Positions 16,974-25,564 of a stretch of 31,875 nucleotides of DNA are shown here, piece by piece. The notes below the pieces were generated by a model that was given only the letters and a program-made list of their open reading frames with translations, did no database searches and was not told the DNA's origin. Position numbers and translations under genes: made by a program. Source of the stretch: CAYVCG01 sp964449985. GTDB lineage: Bacteria > Bacillota > Clostridia > Lachnospirales > WRAX01. Numbering within the stretch: position 1 is the first letter of the stretch; each line of letters opens with the position of its first letter. The DNA lies in the NCBI GenBank assembly GCA_964449985.1, contig CAYVCG010000018.1:1-31875 (forward strand), written 5' to 3'.

Positions 16974-18630
16974 ACACTTTTTTATCAGAAGAAATCACCC
17001 TAGCGTCGGAAATTATTCTGTCCTCAATCTTTATGGATTTATTCATATCCGGATTCAAAACAGTGTACGAATTATTTGACGCAAGCTGACCCTCTAGATT
17101 TATTTCCTTAAAGACTGATATACCTGTGTTAATAACATATACCCCTTTTACGTTTCTAACCTCTGAGATTTGGAACGTATCAGACTGATCCTGGGGATTG
17201 ATCAAAACATCGCCCAGCTTTAACGAGCTTATGTCTTGCTGGATATATGAATACAATTCATCTGACGAACTCACAGCAATAACAACTGTTTCGTTATTTG
17301 TATCCTCAGCGCTTTGGCTTAATTTCATAACTCCAAGACTTTTATTGGCTGTTCTTGTTGCTTCTATCTCAAAAATATATTTGCTTGGAATTTTTAACAG
17401 CGTTTTATCAATAATAGCTTCGTTTGGAATTTTCAAGCCTTCGCTGACGTTTTCGTAAAGCTTGAACGAAACACTACGCTTGTCCAAAAAATCATTGAGC
17501 AGCTTTGTAAATTTAAAGACAACATATGTTTCGTTATTAGAAGCTGTTTTTATTATTTTATGGATTGTTGCTGTATACGGGCTAAAGCTGTCTAAATCCT
17601 GTATGTAAAGAGTCCTTTCGGAGTTCTCATTCCATTCCTCAACGTCAGCTGTAGGAAAATACGCAGCGATATACCAAGTATTGGATTTCACAACTTTAAA
17701 AACGCTATCGCCTTGAGATACGGTCTTCTTATATTCACCATGGATGGCATCAGGCTTGCCTTGTGTTTCTTCTTTTGTAAGCTCCGTTAGCCTATCAATC
17801 TTTAATATCTCCTCAAGGCCATCAACCTCGTATGAAACAATACCCGTTTCCTTGCATGTAATATTAGAAATTGCATTATTCAGCTTATTTTCATATATAT
17901 TTTTCTCCTGAACAAGGCTAACGAGGCTGCCTCTATCCTCATTCAAAAGCATTTTGTTGCGCATATCAAGCTTTTGCTGGATTTTATCCTTTAAGTCATA
18001 TACGCTTTTAATATCTATAACAGTGGATAAATACGCTTCGTTATCAATTATCTTTTTCATTTGGGTATTAGCATCGTTTATATCGTTTTCAAAAAGAGAA
18101 TATCCCTTCCTAGCGTCTTGCCTAGTTATTATATTTTCATTTATGACATCAAGCCCCGCTTCAAGCTCCGAAACAACAGATGCATCCTGTATGCTGCAAA
18201 CAATCGTGCCTTGTTTAACCCTGTCACCATTGGCCACATTATAAACGGCCATACCATCGGCATCGGTTTTATACACAGCTTCATCTCTTACGATAATACC
18301 ATTATAGATCTTTGGTGTTTCAACACTTCCCATTATTACCTTTGTTTCAGATATACGATCCTTGTTTAAAAGTGTTCCTATATAAAAACATATATACGCC
18401 AAAACCAGCGTAAAAACAACAATAGATATAATACGCATCTGGCTGGATTTTTTTCCCCGCTTTACAACAACCCTGTTTTTATTACCAGGGGTATTGTTTT
18501 CTAAATGCCCATGGGCGCGCGCATTATATTTGTCAAAGGAATAGACATTATTTCTGTTTTGATTCGTCCGGGCTTCGCTGGGACGGACATTAGTCTGTAC
18601 ACGCCTTCGTCTTCTCCCGTTATCTGACAA
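16969..18630 (-). CDS. HlyD-like membrane fusion/adaptor protein
   Basis: A protein of 553 aa from TTG 18630, eight bases after GGAAGG (GTG 18639 overlaps the site). Residues 1-65 are cytoplasmic and very basic (RRRRR, KRGKK). One membrane helix follows (about 66-90). The extracytoplasmic part begins with a barrel-sandwich/biotinyl-lipoyl half (about 100-150, NGIIVRDEAVYKTDADGMAVY and GDRVKQGTIV) and a long helical, probably coiled-coil insert (about 155-270). The second lipoyl half and beta domains come next. HlyD proteins link exporters across the envelope, but no exporter is adjacent: the neighbouring ABC genes look like an importer. The same kind of protein is often found upstream of yggS-sepF in Clostridia, so an envelope or division-related role is possible. 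Confidence 0.8.
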   Translation of the reverse strand: MSDNGRRRRRVQTNVRPSEARTNQNRNNVYSFDKYNARAHGHLENNTPGNKNRVVVKRGKKSSQMRIISIVVFTLVLAYICFYIGTLLNKDRISETKVIMGSVETPKIYNGIIVRDEAVYKTDADGMAVYNVANGDRVKQGTIVCSIQDASVVSELEAGLDVINENIITRQDARKGYSLFENDINDANTQMKKIIDNEAYLSTVIDIKSVYDLKDKIQQKLDMRNKMLLNEDRGSLVSLVQEKNIYENKLNNAISNITCKETGIVSYEVDGLEEILKIDRLTELTKEETQGKPDAIHGEYKKTVSQGDSVFKVVKSNTWYIAAYFPTADVEEWNENSERTLYIQDLDSFSPYTATIHKIIKTASNNETYVVFKFTKLLNDFLDKRSVSFKLYENVSEGLKIPNEAIIDKTLLKIPSKYIFEIEATRTANKSLGVMKLSQSAEDTNNETVVIAVSSSDELYSYIQQDISSLKLGDVLINPQDQSDTFQISEVRNVKGVYVINTGISVFKEINLEGQLASNNSYTVLNPDMNKSIKIEDRIISDARVISSDKKVY

Positions 18631-18675
18631 AATAACCACCTTCCCATTTTCTGATAAACCGCTTTATAAATACAA

Positions 18676-19374
18676 TCACTCCTCAGGGCTATCTTCATAC
18701 CCCGAAAAGCAGCCACCATATTTTTCAAGCAGCTTATCATACAATAATTCTTTATCGGTTTGAAGCTTTAAATGCTTAATAACCTTTATCGGCGTTCCGT
18801 CCATAATAAATACTTCTTCACACATTTTGAGCATTTCGCTGACATCATGAGAAATGAAAAGCGCTGGCCTTTGGCCCAACTCTTCCTTTATCAGCTCCAT
18901 GACTTTTTCTTTCATCGCGGCATCTATGCCTTTAAACGGCTCGTCCATAATCAGCATGTCAAAGTCATACATAAGCGCTCTTGCAATATTAACCCTTTGC
19001 ATCATCCCTCCGCTTAACTCTCCGGAATATTTATAAATATCGTTAGCAAGCCCCAGCCTTTCCAAAAGATACTTTGCGCGATCTTCGTATTCACTATTAT
19101 CCTTTTTGCTTTTGATAACTATTATAACATTGTTTAATACGTTTATCCACGGCAAAAGCCTGTTTTCTTGAAAAACAAACGATATATTTTTCGCAGAATG
19201 CGTCATTTCTCCCGTAAAATCCTTTATAATACCTGATATTATGTTTAAAAGCGTGGTTTTTCCGCATCCTGATCTTCCAAAGAATCCTGTTATACCCATA
19301 TCAGTTATATCTATACTAAAGTCCTTAATAACAAACTTATCGCCGTATGTCTTGTTTATGTGTTTTAATATCAT
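18676..19374 (-). CDS. ABC importer ATPase, SsuB/TauB-like
   Basis: The nucleotide-binding subunit of the adjacent importer, 232 aa. Walker A is GRSGCGKT (33-40), the Q-loop Q69, the signature LSGGMMQR (120-127), Walker B LLIMDEP (D144, E145), and ISHDVSE carries the switch histidine; all are intact. ATG 19374 overlaps the permease stop in an ATGA arrangement, indicating translational coupling. The subfamily serves nitrate, sulfonate, taurine and pyrimidine-precursor importers; substrate cannot be read from this gene. Confidence 0.93.
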   Translation of the reverse strand: MILKHINKTYGDKFVIKDFSIDITDMGITGFFGRSGCGKTTLLNIISGIIKDFTGEMTHSAKNISFVFQENRLLPWINVLNNVIIVIKSKKDNSEYEDRAKYLLERLGLANDIYKYSGELSGGMMQRVNIARALMYDFDMLIMDEPFKGIDAAMKEKVMELIKEELGQRPALFISHDVSEMLKMCEEVFIMDGTPIKVIKHLKLQTDKELLYDKLLEKYGGCFSGYEDSPEE

Positions 19375-20189
19375 CCAACCACCTTCTTACCACTTAGCCA
19401 GCTTATGAGTTTGACAACTATTATTTCTATAACCATGCTTAATAATATAACAAACACTGTCCATGCGAACAAATCGGCGGTGTCTAAATACACCTTTGAT
19501 TCATAAAGCTTTGTTCCTATTGCCCTTTTTGGCAGACATAACACCTCGGCGGCTATACCGGCTTTCCAAGAAAGCCCCATACCAATCGTTGCTGCTGCCG
19601 TAAAATATGGGATAATAGAAGGGATATATATATACCGTATTTTTTTAAACAGAGAAAACTTAAACACATCTGCCATCTCTAATAGCTTTTCATCCGTCTT
19701 TTTTATTCCCTGCATTATATTCCCCCAAACAACAGGAAAAACCATAAGAAACGATATAAACACAGGAACGTTGGTGGATTGTAGCCATAAAAATGCAAGC
19801 AATATAAAAGAAGCAACAGGCGTGGCTTTTATAACGCTTATAGCCGGATAAAAGAAATCATAGACTATTTTTGACGTATTCGTTAAAACAGCAAAAATCG
19901 TTCCGACAACTAAAGCTAGCAAAAACCCTGATACAATCCTAATTATCGTTGCAACAGAATCCCTCCAGAATTCCAACGTTCTAACCATTTCAAACAGTCT
20001 TGATGCAACCGCAAAAGGAGATACTAGAAGTATCTCCTTGCCGATTTTTAAATATGCTATTTGCCAAATAATAATCCATAAAGCAGCAATAAACATCTTG
20101 CGCACAAACTTATTTAGATACCATGCATCTTCGCGCGATAATTCGTTTTTTGCCAACCGATTATTATCTTGAGTAGTAAAAGTCCTCAT
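19371..20189 (-). CDS. ABC importer permease, SsuC/TauC-like
   Basis: A membrane subunit of 272 aa with about six helices and the BPD_transp_1 fold. The EAA-type cytoplasmic loop is seen as EMADVFKFSLFKKIRYIYIPSIIPY, and WKAGIAAEVL before the last helices is typical of the SsuC/TauC/NrtB group. ATG 20189 lies inside the 3' end of the binding-protein gene (26-base overlap) and has no clear ribosome site, so coupling is likely; a later TTG is possible. Confidence 0.9.
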   Translation of the reverse strand: MRTFTTQDNNRLAKNELSREDAWYLNKFVRKMFIAALWIIIWQIAYLKIGKEILLVSPFAVASRLFEMVRTLEFWRDSVATIIRIVSGFLLALVVGTIFAVLTNTSKIVYDFFYPAISVIKATPVASFILLAFLWLQSTNVPVFISFLMVFPVVWGNIMQGIKKTDEKLLEMADVFKFSLFKKIRYIYIPSIIPYFTAAATIGMGLSWKAGIAAEVLCLPKRAIGTKLYESKVYLDTADLFAWTVFVILLSMVIEIIVVKLISWLSGKKVVG

Positions 20190-21156
20190 CAGGCAGCTTA
20201 CCTCCCACTAACTTAGGCTCCTGCTCAAACAATATTGTTAAATAGCTGCTTACGGATTTCCTCATTTCTTCCCCATCGATAAATGTCATTTTGCAACCCG
20301 GAATTGCCTTTTCAGCAACAGCGGCGCTTGGCATAATCTCAAAACTTTCGACAAGCAAGGATGCATCTTTTGGATTTTCATTCACAAACTCAATAGATGC
20401 TTTATACTCATCCATCATTTTGTTAAACACGTCTTTGTTTTTATCAGCGAATTCCTTGTTAACAATAACAGAGCCCATCGTCAACAAATTTTCAGAAAGC
20501 CCCTTTGCATCACAGGCTTTTTTCCATTCATCATTTAAATCAAGCGCAATTCTTACGTTGGAATTCGCAAGCAAAACCGTAGTCGCAAAAGGTTCTGGCA
20601 ACAAACCGATAGAAACCTCGTTTGAGGTTAATGCCGCCGCAAGCTCGGTATGCTCTGCCATATATTGCACATCAGCGTCATTTTGCGGGTCAATGCCGTT
20701 TTCCGCTAATATAAAATTCAAAACACATTCCGGGGTTGCTCCTCTGCCTGTGTTATATATTTCTTTACCTCTAAGATCTTCGGCGGAATTTATTGTATTT
20801 CCGTTTTCCAATAAATAAAGCGAGCCAAGCGTACTTACACATGCTATCAAAACGTTTCCGCTGGTTTTGTTATACAGGGTTGAAGCGAGATTAGTCGGAA
20901 CAGCCGCAACATCCAGCTCCCCTGATGATACCTTTGCAACAATATCATCGGCAGCACCTGCTATATAAAAGTCATACGCGTTTGATGATTCGTTTTTATT
21001 ATTTCTATCCATAAGACTAACCATACCTATAGAAGATGGACCTTTCAATGCGCCAACCTTTATTTTTGCCTTTTCATCCGAAGCTCCACCGGAACAAGAT
21101 ACAAGCAATAATGCTACACACAGAATCAATGACAACAATGCAAATCTTTTCTTCAT
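20164..21156 (-). CDS. ABC importer substrate-binding lipoprotein, SsuA/NMT1-like
   Basis: A protein of 330 aa from ATG 21156 with GGGAG just upstream. Signal peptide with lipobox LLVSC: C21 is the predicted lipidated residue. The mature part has a two-lobed binding-protein look with KVGALKGPSSIGMV at the start, LDVAAVPTN, the hinge-region segment YNTGRGATPE, and LLPEPFAT. The NMT1/SsuA class includes binders for sulfonates, nitrate, thiamine precursors and others. No TPP or other metabolite riboswitch is visible upstream, so the substrate stays open. Confidence 0.88.
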   Translation of the reverse strand: MKKRFALLSLILCVALLLVSCSGGASDEKAKIKVGALKGPSSIGMVSLMDRNNKNESSNAYDFYIAGAADDIVAKVSSGELDVAAVPTNLASTLYNKTSGNVLIACVSTLGSLYLLENGNTINSAEDLRGKEIYNTGRGATPECVLNFILAENGIDPQNDADVQYMAEHTELAAALTSNEVSIGLLPEPFATTVLLANSNVRIALDLNDEWKKACDAKGLSENLLTMGSVIVNKEFADKNKDVFNKMMDEYKASIEFVNENPKDASLLVESFEIMPSAAVAEKAIPGCKMTFIDGEEMRKSVSSYLTILFEQEPKLVGGKLPDEDFYYSR

Positions 21157-21226
21157 AAATCTCCCGCTTTCCTTAACAATAGTCTACAATAGGAATATCC
21201 TGATGTTATAAATAATTACTTAGACC

Positions 21227-21255
21227 ATATTACAGCAAATAAAAAAATAAAGCAA
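21227..21255 (-). promoter_or_regulatory. Probable promoter for the ABC importer/ylm operon
   Basis: Minus-strand TTGCTT (21255-21250), 17 bases, TAATAT (21232-21227), about 70 bases before the binding-protein start. No other promoter is obvious between here and ylmH, so genes down to ylmH and perhaps the mutarotase may share it, although internal promoters cannot be excluded. Confidence 0.5.
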
Positions 21256-21303
21256 GACAAAATTAATTTGCCCAAAGTCTATAATTTTATAGAATAATTA
21301 TAT

Positions 21304-21341
21304 AAAAAACCCCATCCGCCATAAAAAACGGAAGGGGTTTG
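21304..21341 (-). terminator. Rho-independent terminator of the NlpC/P60 gene
   Basis: AAACCCC-TTCCG and CGGA-T-GGGGTTT pair around an A/T-rich loop, followed on the minus strand by a T-run. It lies just past the NlpC/P60 stop codon. Confidence 0.85.
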
Positions 21342-21357
21342 ATGCAAAAATAATAAA

Positions 21358-22560
21358 TTATAACACTCTTGTTGCTCCAACATAGCGTTTGACATAATAA
21401 TCTTCGCTCAAACTGCTTATTGTAACACAATATGTTTTTTTAGAGCTGGAAGAATGTATAAACTGACCGCCGCCCATATAAATACCCACATGAGAGATAT
21501 ATCCTTTGTTTGTAGCGTTTGTGGTATCAAAGAATACTAAATCTCCTGCTTTTAGCTTGTCCTTCGAAATATTTGCACCGTTATGTATTTGATCCCTTGA
21601 AGATCTGTTTAAAGTTATGCCAAAATTCTTCATAACCGCATATACAAAACCCGAACAGTCAACACCTTTTTTCAAATTAGTCCCGCCCCAAACATATGGC
21701 GTTCCTAAGAACTGTTTTGCATAAGCTACAACTTTTGCACCTCTGCTGTTATCAGGTTTTTCGCCCTGCATAACAGTAACATAATCCGCTTTTACAAAGC
21801 CAACAACACCGTCATAAGAAACCTTATGCCATTCAGTGTATGCTTCAATAATATCAAGCGCATCTCCTTCAGGAATCTTCGCAAGGATTTCTGCATCTTG
21901 TGATGGCTGCTTACGCAAGTTTATGCCTTCGGAATCCGTTACTAAGAGATATATACCGGGTTTTGCCGCAGGAGTCGAATCGGCCGGTAAAGTTACCTGA
22001 GCATCAGCAGCAGCAGTTTTCTCAGCCGGCTTTTCAGCTGTATCAGCCGCCGCGGATACAACAGCAGAAACTGCTTCTGGAGACTGACCCAAGCGCGAAC
22101 CGAGCTTACACATTACAAAGTCTTTATGTATGAACGCTGTCTTTGCGTTATAATCAATCGAATAAAAATCGCCCATTATTCCGGTTGCTGTTACATAAGC
22201 GCCGGCGTTCACTTTATCAATAATTTGGCTATCAGTATTAGCAGAGACTCTTATGTTTACCCCATCATCAATAACAACTGCATCGGCCTTCGTCACTTTA
22301 ACAAACTGGTTACTGACAAAAGCATCGGAACCATCAGCCTGCTTAATCTTAATCCAATCACCTTCTGCAGATACAATGTCAATAACTTGTCCGTTGTTGA
22401 GTTTGGAAACGATAGTCGAATCTGTCGATGCCTCTTTTCTGACGTTAATATTTTCTCCGTTAATAACGCCTTTACTCTCAGCATAAGCAGTTGCTGCAAA
22501 CATCACGGTCAAAATTCCTGAAATTAATAAGAAATGAGTAATTTTTTTCCTAAACAACAT
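21358..22560 (-). CDS. Secreted NlpC/P60 peptidoglycan endopeptidase with three bacterial SH3 domains
   Basis: A cell-wall hydrolase of 400 aa from ATG 22560 after GGAGG. A signal peptide (about 1-27, cleavage after AYA) is followed by SH3 domains at about 31-89, 95-150 and 203-264, each with the INVRKEAS/VNIRVSAN/INLRKQPS type strand. A low-complexity Ala/Pro/Thr linker (about 160-200) separates the second and third. The C-terminal NlpC/P60 domain (about 275-400) has the triad C302 (DCSGF), H357 (HVGIY) and H369 (FIHSS). It should cut between D-isoGlu and the diamino acid of stem peptides. It has its own consensus promoter and terminator and is thus a single-gene unit. Confidence 0.95.
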   Translation of the reverse strand: MLFRKKITHFLLISGILTVMFAATAYAESKGVINGENINVRKEASTDSTIVSKLNNGQVIDIVSAEGDWIKIKQADGSDAFVSNQFVKVTKADAVVIDDGVNIRVSANTDSQIIDKVNAGAYVTATGIMGDFYSIDYNAKTAFIHKDFVMCKLGSRLGQSPEAVSAVVSAAADTAEKPAEKTAAADAQVTLPADSTPAAKPGIYLLVTDSEGINLRKQPSQDAEILAKIPEGDALDIIEAYTEWHKVSYDGVVGFVKADYVTVMQGEKPDNSRGAKVVAYAKQFLGTPYVWGGTNLKKGVDCSGFVYAVMKNFGITLNRSSRDQIHNGANISKDKLKAGDLVFFDTTNATNKGYISHVGIYMGGGQFIHSSSSKKTYCVTISSLSEDYYVKRYVGATRVL

Positions 22561-22604
22561 TATTCATCCTCCAATGACAAATTATTACGTATTTGTTACA
22601 AAAT

Positions 22605-22633
22605 ATTATATATCGCAATTAATAATTTGTCAA
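22605..22633 (-). promoter_or_regulatory. Consensus sigma-A promoter for the NlpC/P60 gene
   Basis: TTGACA (22633-22628), 17-base spacer, TATAAT (22610-22605) on the minus strand; both hexamers are perfect. The transcript leader would be about 40 bases. The rest of the 285-base divergent spacer is very AT-rich, and I see no convincing promoter for the plus-strand VanW gene. Confidence 0.85.
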
Positions 22634-22845
22634 TTAAAAAGATAAAATAAAATAAAATTGTTTATTTTGACGAAACAAAAACTTTTTAAAAATGTTACAG
22701 AAACTTAATAGATTTGAAACAATTAGATCTTGAAATGTAATTTTTAGAAAATAACTGACACTATATTCTTGTCATTTAATAAAAATTTCTACAAACAATA
22801 ATGTATGTGAGATAATTCTCAATTTGTTTTAAGGAGGTTTTTATT

Positions 22846-23520
22846 TTGTACAAGATAAGAAAAACAATTTTTACAGCCTTAATGCTCTTTTCAATAATAA
22901 CATCCGGCGGATGCACAAATAATACGCAAAACATGGCGACAAACCTTGAACAAGTTACATATGCCGCAGAAACAAGGCAAAACGATGTAGTTGTAAACAA
23001 TCCTCAGATAATGCAAAATAATGCATCAGTAAATAGTGCATCAGTAAATAGTGCATCAGTCGCATATAGAAAAAATCTTTCTACATTTGTCACTACATTT
23101 AATGAAGGTAGCGTTGGGCGCAAAAACAACATTACTATTGCAGCAAAATCTATAAACGGAGTAATTATCCCGCCGGGAGAAATCTTTTCGTTTAACGATA
23201 CAGTCGGCCCAACGACAAGACAAAACGGTTTCAGTTTGGCCAAGGTGTTTCATAAAGGAAAAGAATTAAAAGGCTATGGCGGCGGTGTTTGCCAAGTCAG
23301 CTCTACGCTTTATAATTCTGCAGAAGCAGCAGGAATGGAGATTATTGAACGTCATCCACATTCAAAACGTGTTTATTATGTTCCTGAAAACAGGGATGCT
23401 GCTACATCATATGGAAAAGTAGACTTTAAGTTCAAGAACATTTTAACAACACCTGTTATTATATCTACATCAGTAAAAGACGGCAAACTTACTGTCAATC
23501 TCGATTCTATATCAGCATAA
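22846..23520 (+). CDS. Exported VanW-domain protein
   Basis: A protein of 224 aa from TTG 22846, eight bases after AAGGAGG; no other start is possible upstream. A hydrophobic N terminus ends in TSGGC (C23), a weak lipobox. Residues 24-75 are polar and poorly conserved, with a short repeat of ASVNS. The VanW domain fills the rest (about 78-215): NITIAAKSINGVIIPPGEIFSFN, GGGVCQVSSTLYN, ERHPHSKRVYYVP and DAATSYGKVDFKFKN. VanW is named from vancomycin-resistance clusters, but its biochemical function is unknown. Here it lacks the peptidoglycan-binding domains that often precede it and lies divergent from a cell-wall hydrolase, which fits an envelope role. Confidence 0.9.
   Translation: MYKIRKTIFTALMLFSIITSGGCTNNTQNMATNLEQVTYAAETRQNDVVVNNPQIMQNNASVNSASVNSASVAYRKNLSTFVTTFNEGSVGRKNNITIAAKSINGVIIPPGEIFSFNDTVGPTTRQNGFSLAKVFHKGKELKGYGGGVCQVSSTLYNSAEAAGMEIIERHPHSKRVYYVPENRDAATSYGKVDFKFKNILTTPVIISTSVKDGKLTVNLDSISA
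23023..23060 (+). repeat. In-frame 15-bp tandem repeat in the VanW gene
   Basis: GCATCAGTAAATAGT occurs twice in full and once as its first eight bases, coding for ASVNS-ASVNS-ASV in the linker between lipobox and VanW domain. The unit is a multiple of three, so copy changes would only alter linker length. Confidence 0.85.
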
Positions 23521-23523
23521 ATG

Positions 23524-23566
23524 AATTTAGGGGGAACTTTTTTTATATAAAAGTCCCCCCTAAATT
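23524..23566. terminator. Bidirectional terminator between the VanW gene and trpA
   Basis: AATTTAGGGGG and CCCCCTAAATT form a long stem with an inner ACTTTT/AAAAGT stem; T-rich sequence follows on both strands. It sits between two converging genes. Confidence 0.85.
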
Positions 23567-23574
23567 TTTATGAA

Positions 23575-24321
23575 TTAAGCCTTCATCTGTTCAAAATATT
23601 CCGTAAGAAGACGAGATGTATTGTCCCCGCCCTCCTCAATAATCTTCATGACTTCATCCTCTATTATAACTCCATCGGATATTTGCGTATAGATATCTGC
23701 TTGCTGACGCGTTTCAACACCGCAGCTTATGGCGACAGGCGTTTTTGAAATATTCTTTATATCGGAAATCATTCCTGAAACTTGGTCAACTGGCACAGCG
23801 CCCATAGGGAATGCAAAATAAATAAACCCTCTTGCCTCTTTTGCTATAGGCATCATCTTTTCACCAGGCATCGGCACAACCATGGATATTATATCAACAT
23901 CATTATCTATCGACATTTGCAATAACTCTCCACGCTCTTTAAAAGGCAAATCTGGAATTATTACGCCATCAATCCCACATTCACGGCATTTTGCAAAAAA
24001 TTCGGCATATCCATAATTAAAAATCGGGTTTATATATGAATAAAAAACAACAGGAATAGTCAACTCATTTTTCATGGATGCAACCATATCGAATATCTTT
24101 TCAGGAGTTGTTCCGTTTGCCAGCGCACGTTCATTTGCACCCTGAACATCTTTTCCACCTGCTATAGGATCAGAAAACGGTATGCTAATTTCCACAAGAT
24201 CGGCACCGCCTTTTTGCATAGCCAATATGTATTCCTTTGTTTTATCAAGGCTTGGGGCTCCAGCAACCAAATATCCTATCAAAGCTTTTTTATTTTCAAA
24301 TGCTTTCTGTATTCTACTCAT
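23575..24321 (-). CDS. trpA: TrpA-like protein (tryptophan synthase alpha family) lacking key active-site residues
   Basis: A TIM-barrel protein of 248 aa, homologous to TrpA throughout; ATG 24321 follows GGGGAGG and overlaps the trpB end by eight bases. TrpA normally splits indole-3-glycerol phosphate into indole and glyceraldehyde phosphate. The catalytic Glu is kept (E44, Salmonella E49), but the catalytic Asp (D60) is G55 in DPIAGGKDVQ. Of the phosphate-binding residues, T183 and G184 align with V176 and P177, and G234 and S235 with E221 and D222; only G213 is kept (G201). Y168 matches Y175. The reading frame is intact, so this is not a simple pseudogene. It may act only as an allosteric partner of TrpB, or have a changed substrate. 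Confidence 0.88.
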   Translation of the reverse strand: MSRIQKAFENKKALIGYLVAGAPSLDKTKEYILAMQKGGADLVEISIPFSDPIAGGKDVQGANERALANGTTPEKIFDMVASMKNELTIPVVFYSYINPIFNYGYAEFFAKCRECGIDGVIIPDLPFKERGELLQMSIDNDVDIISMVVPMPGEKMMPIAKEARGFIYFAFPMGAVPVDQVSGMISDIKNISKTPVAISCGVETRQQADIYTQISDGVIIEDEVMKIIEEGGDNTSRLLTEYFEQMKA

Positions 24322-25498
24322 AAATATCCTCCCCTTTATAACGCGCTATCGCGGCTACGTCTTTATCTCCACGCCCAGAAACACAAACTACGATAACATC
24401 GTCTTTGCTCATTGTCTTAGCCAGTTTTAAAACATGCGCAATCGCATGGGACGACTCAATAGCCGGAATTATCCCCTCAACCTGGGATAAATAATCAAAA
24501 GCCGCAACAGCCTCATCATCAGTTATGCCAACATATTCTGCACGCTTTGTTTCAAACAAGTGTACGTGCTCAGGGCCTGCTCCCGGATAGTCCAACCCCG
24601 CTGAAATTGAATATACTGGAGCAATCTGTCCATTATCATCCTGACAGAAATATGATTTCATACCATGGAAAATCCCTGTTCTTCCTTTGTTCATCGTTGC
24701 CGCATGAAGCTCTGTATCAACGCCTTTTCCGGCAGCTTCACAACCGATAAGCCTAACATTTTCGTCACCAATAAAGTTATAAAATGCTCCCATGGCATTG
24801 GAACCGCCACCTATGCACGCAACAACAGCTGTCGGAAGCTTACCCTCTATCTTTAATATTTGTTCCCTTGCTTCTTTGCTAATTATCGCTTGGAAATCAC
24901 GCACCATCATCGGAAATGGATGCGGGCCAACTACAGATCCAATAACATAATGAGTATCATCTATTCTTTTCGTCCATTCCAGAAGTGTTTCATTTACTGC
25001 ATCTTTAAGCGTCATTGTTCCTGATGTTACAACATGAACCTTTGCTTTTAACAGCTTCATACGGTAAACATTAAGCGCTTGGCGCTCGGTATCTTCTTTG
25101 CCCATAAAAATTTCACATTCCAGACCCATAAGCGCAGCCACTGTTGCTGTTGCAACGCCGTGCTGACCAGCTCCTGTTTCCGCGATGACTCTTGTCTTGC
25201 CCATTTTTTTAGCCAAAAGGCATTGACCTAAGACGTTGTTTATCTTGTGAGAACCTGTATGATTCAAATCCTCACGTTTTAGATATATTTTTGCTCCGCC
25301 TAAATCATTTGTCATCCTTTCAGCAAAATACAATCTCGAAGGACGGCCTGCATATTCATCCAAAAGCTTAGAAAGCTCTTCCTGAAATGCTTTATCGTTT
25401 TTATAATGCTCATAAGCAGCTTCTAATTCATCCAAAGCTCCCATAATAACCTCGGGAACATACTGCCCGCCGAATATTCCAAAACGACCATTATCCAT
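24314..25498 (-). CDS. trpB: Tryptophan synthase beta subunit
   Basis: A PLP enzyme that makes tryptophan from indole and serine. I take ATG 25498 (394 aa), after AAGGAGAG and starting MDNGRFGIFGGQYVPE; the frame extends upstream through the T-box leader but that part is not coding. PLP lysine is K85 (HTGSHKINN), the acid/base Glu is E107 (AETGAGQHG), and the phosphate loop is CIGGGSNAMG near 230. All are intact, and it is of the TrpB1 type that pairs with TrpA. Only trpB and trpA are present; no anthranilate-branch genes follow, so the enzyme may serve indole salvage here or the other genes are elsewhere. Expression should rise when tRNA-Trp is uncharged. Confidence 0.96.
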   Translation of the reverse strand: MDNGRFGIFGGQYVPEVIMGALDELEAAYEHYKNDKAFQEELSKLLDEYAGRPSRLYFAERMTNDLGGAKIYLKREDLNHTGSHKINNVLGQCLLAKKMGKTRVIAETGAGQHGVATATVAALMGLECEIFMGKEDTERQALNVYRMKLLKAKVHVVTSGTMTLKDAVNETLLEWTKRIDDTHYVIGSVVGPHPFPMMVRDFQAIISKEAREQILKIEGKLPTAVVACIGGGSNAMGAFYNFIGDENVRLIGCEAAGKGVDTELHAATMNKGRTGIFHGMKSYFCQDDNGQIAPVYSISAGLDYPGAGPEHVHLFETKRAEYVGITDDEAVAAFDYLSQVEGIIPAIESSHAIAHVLKLAKTMSKDDVIVVCVSGRGDKDVAAIARYKGEDIYE

Positions 25499-25564
25499 AA
25501 CAAACACTCTCCTTATTAAATTATTCAATAAAATACAAATTTTAGAAAAAACACATCGTAAAAT

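Noticed and set aside
22846..23520. The VanW gene as part of a vancomycin-resistance cluster
   Set aside because: No VanH, VanA/B ligase, VanX or VanY genes are nearby; VanW domains are common in Firmicutes without resistance.
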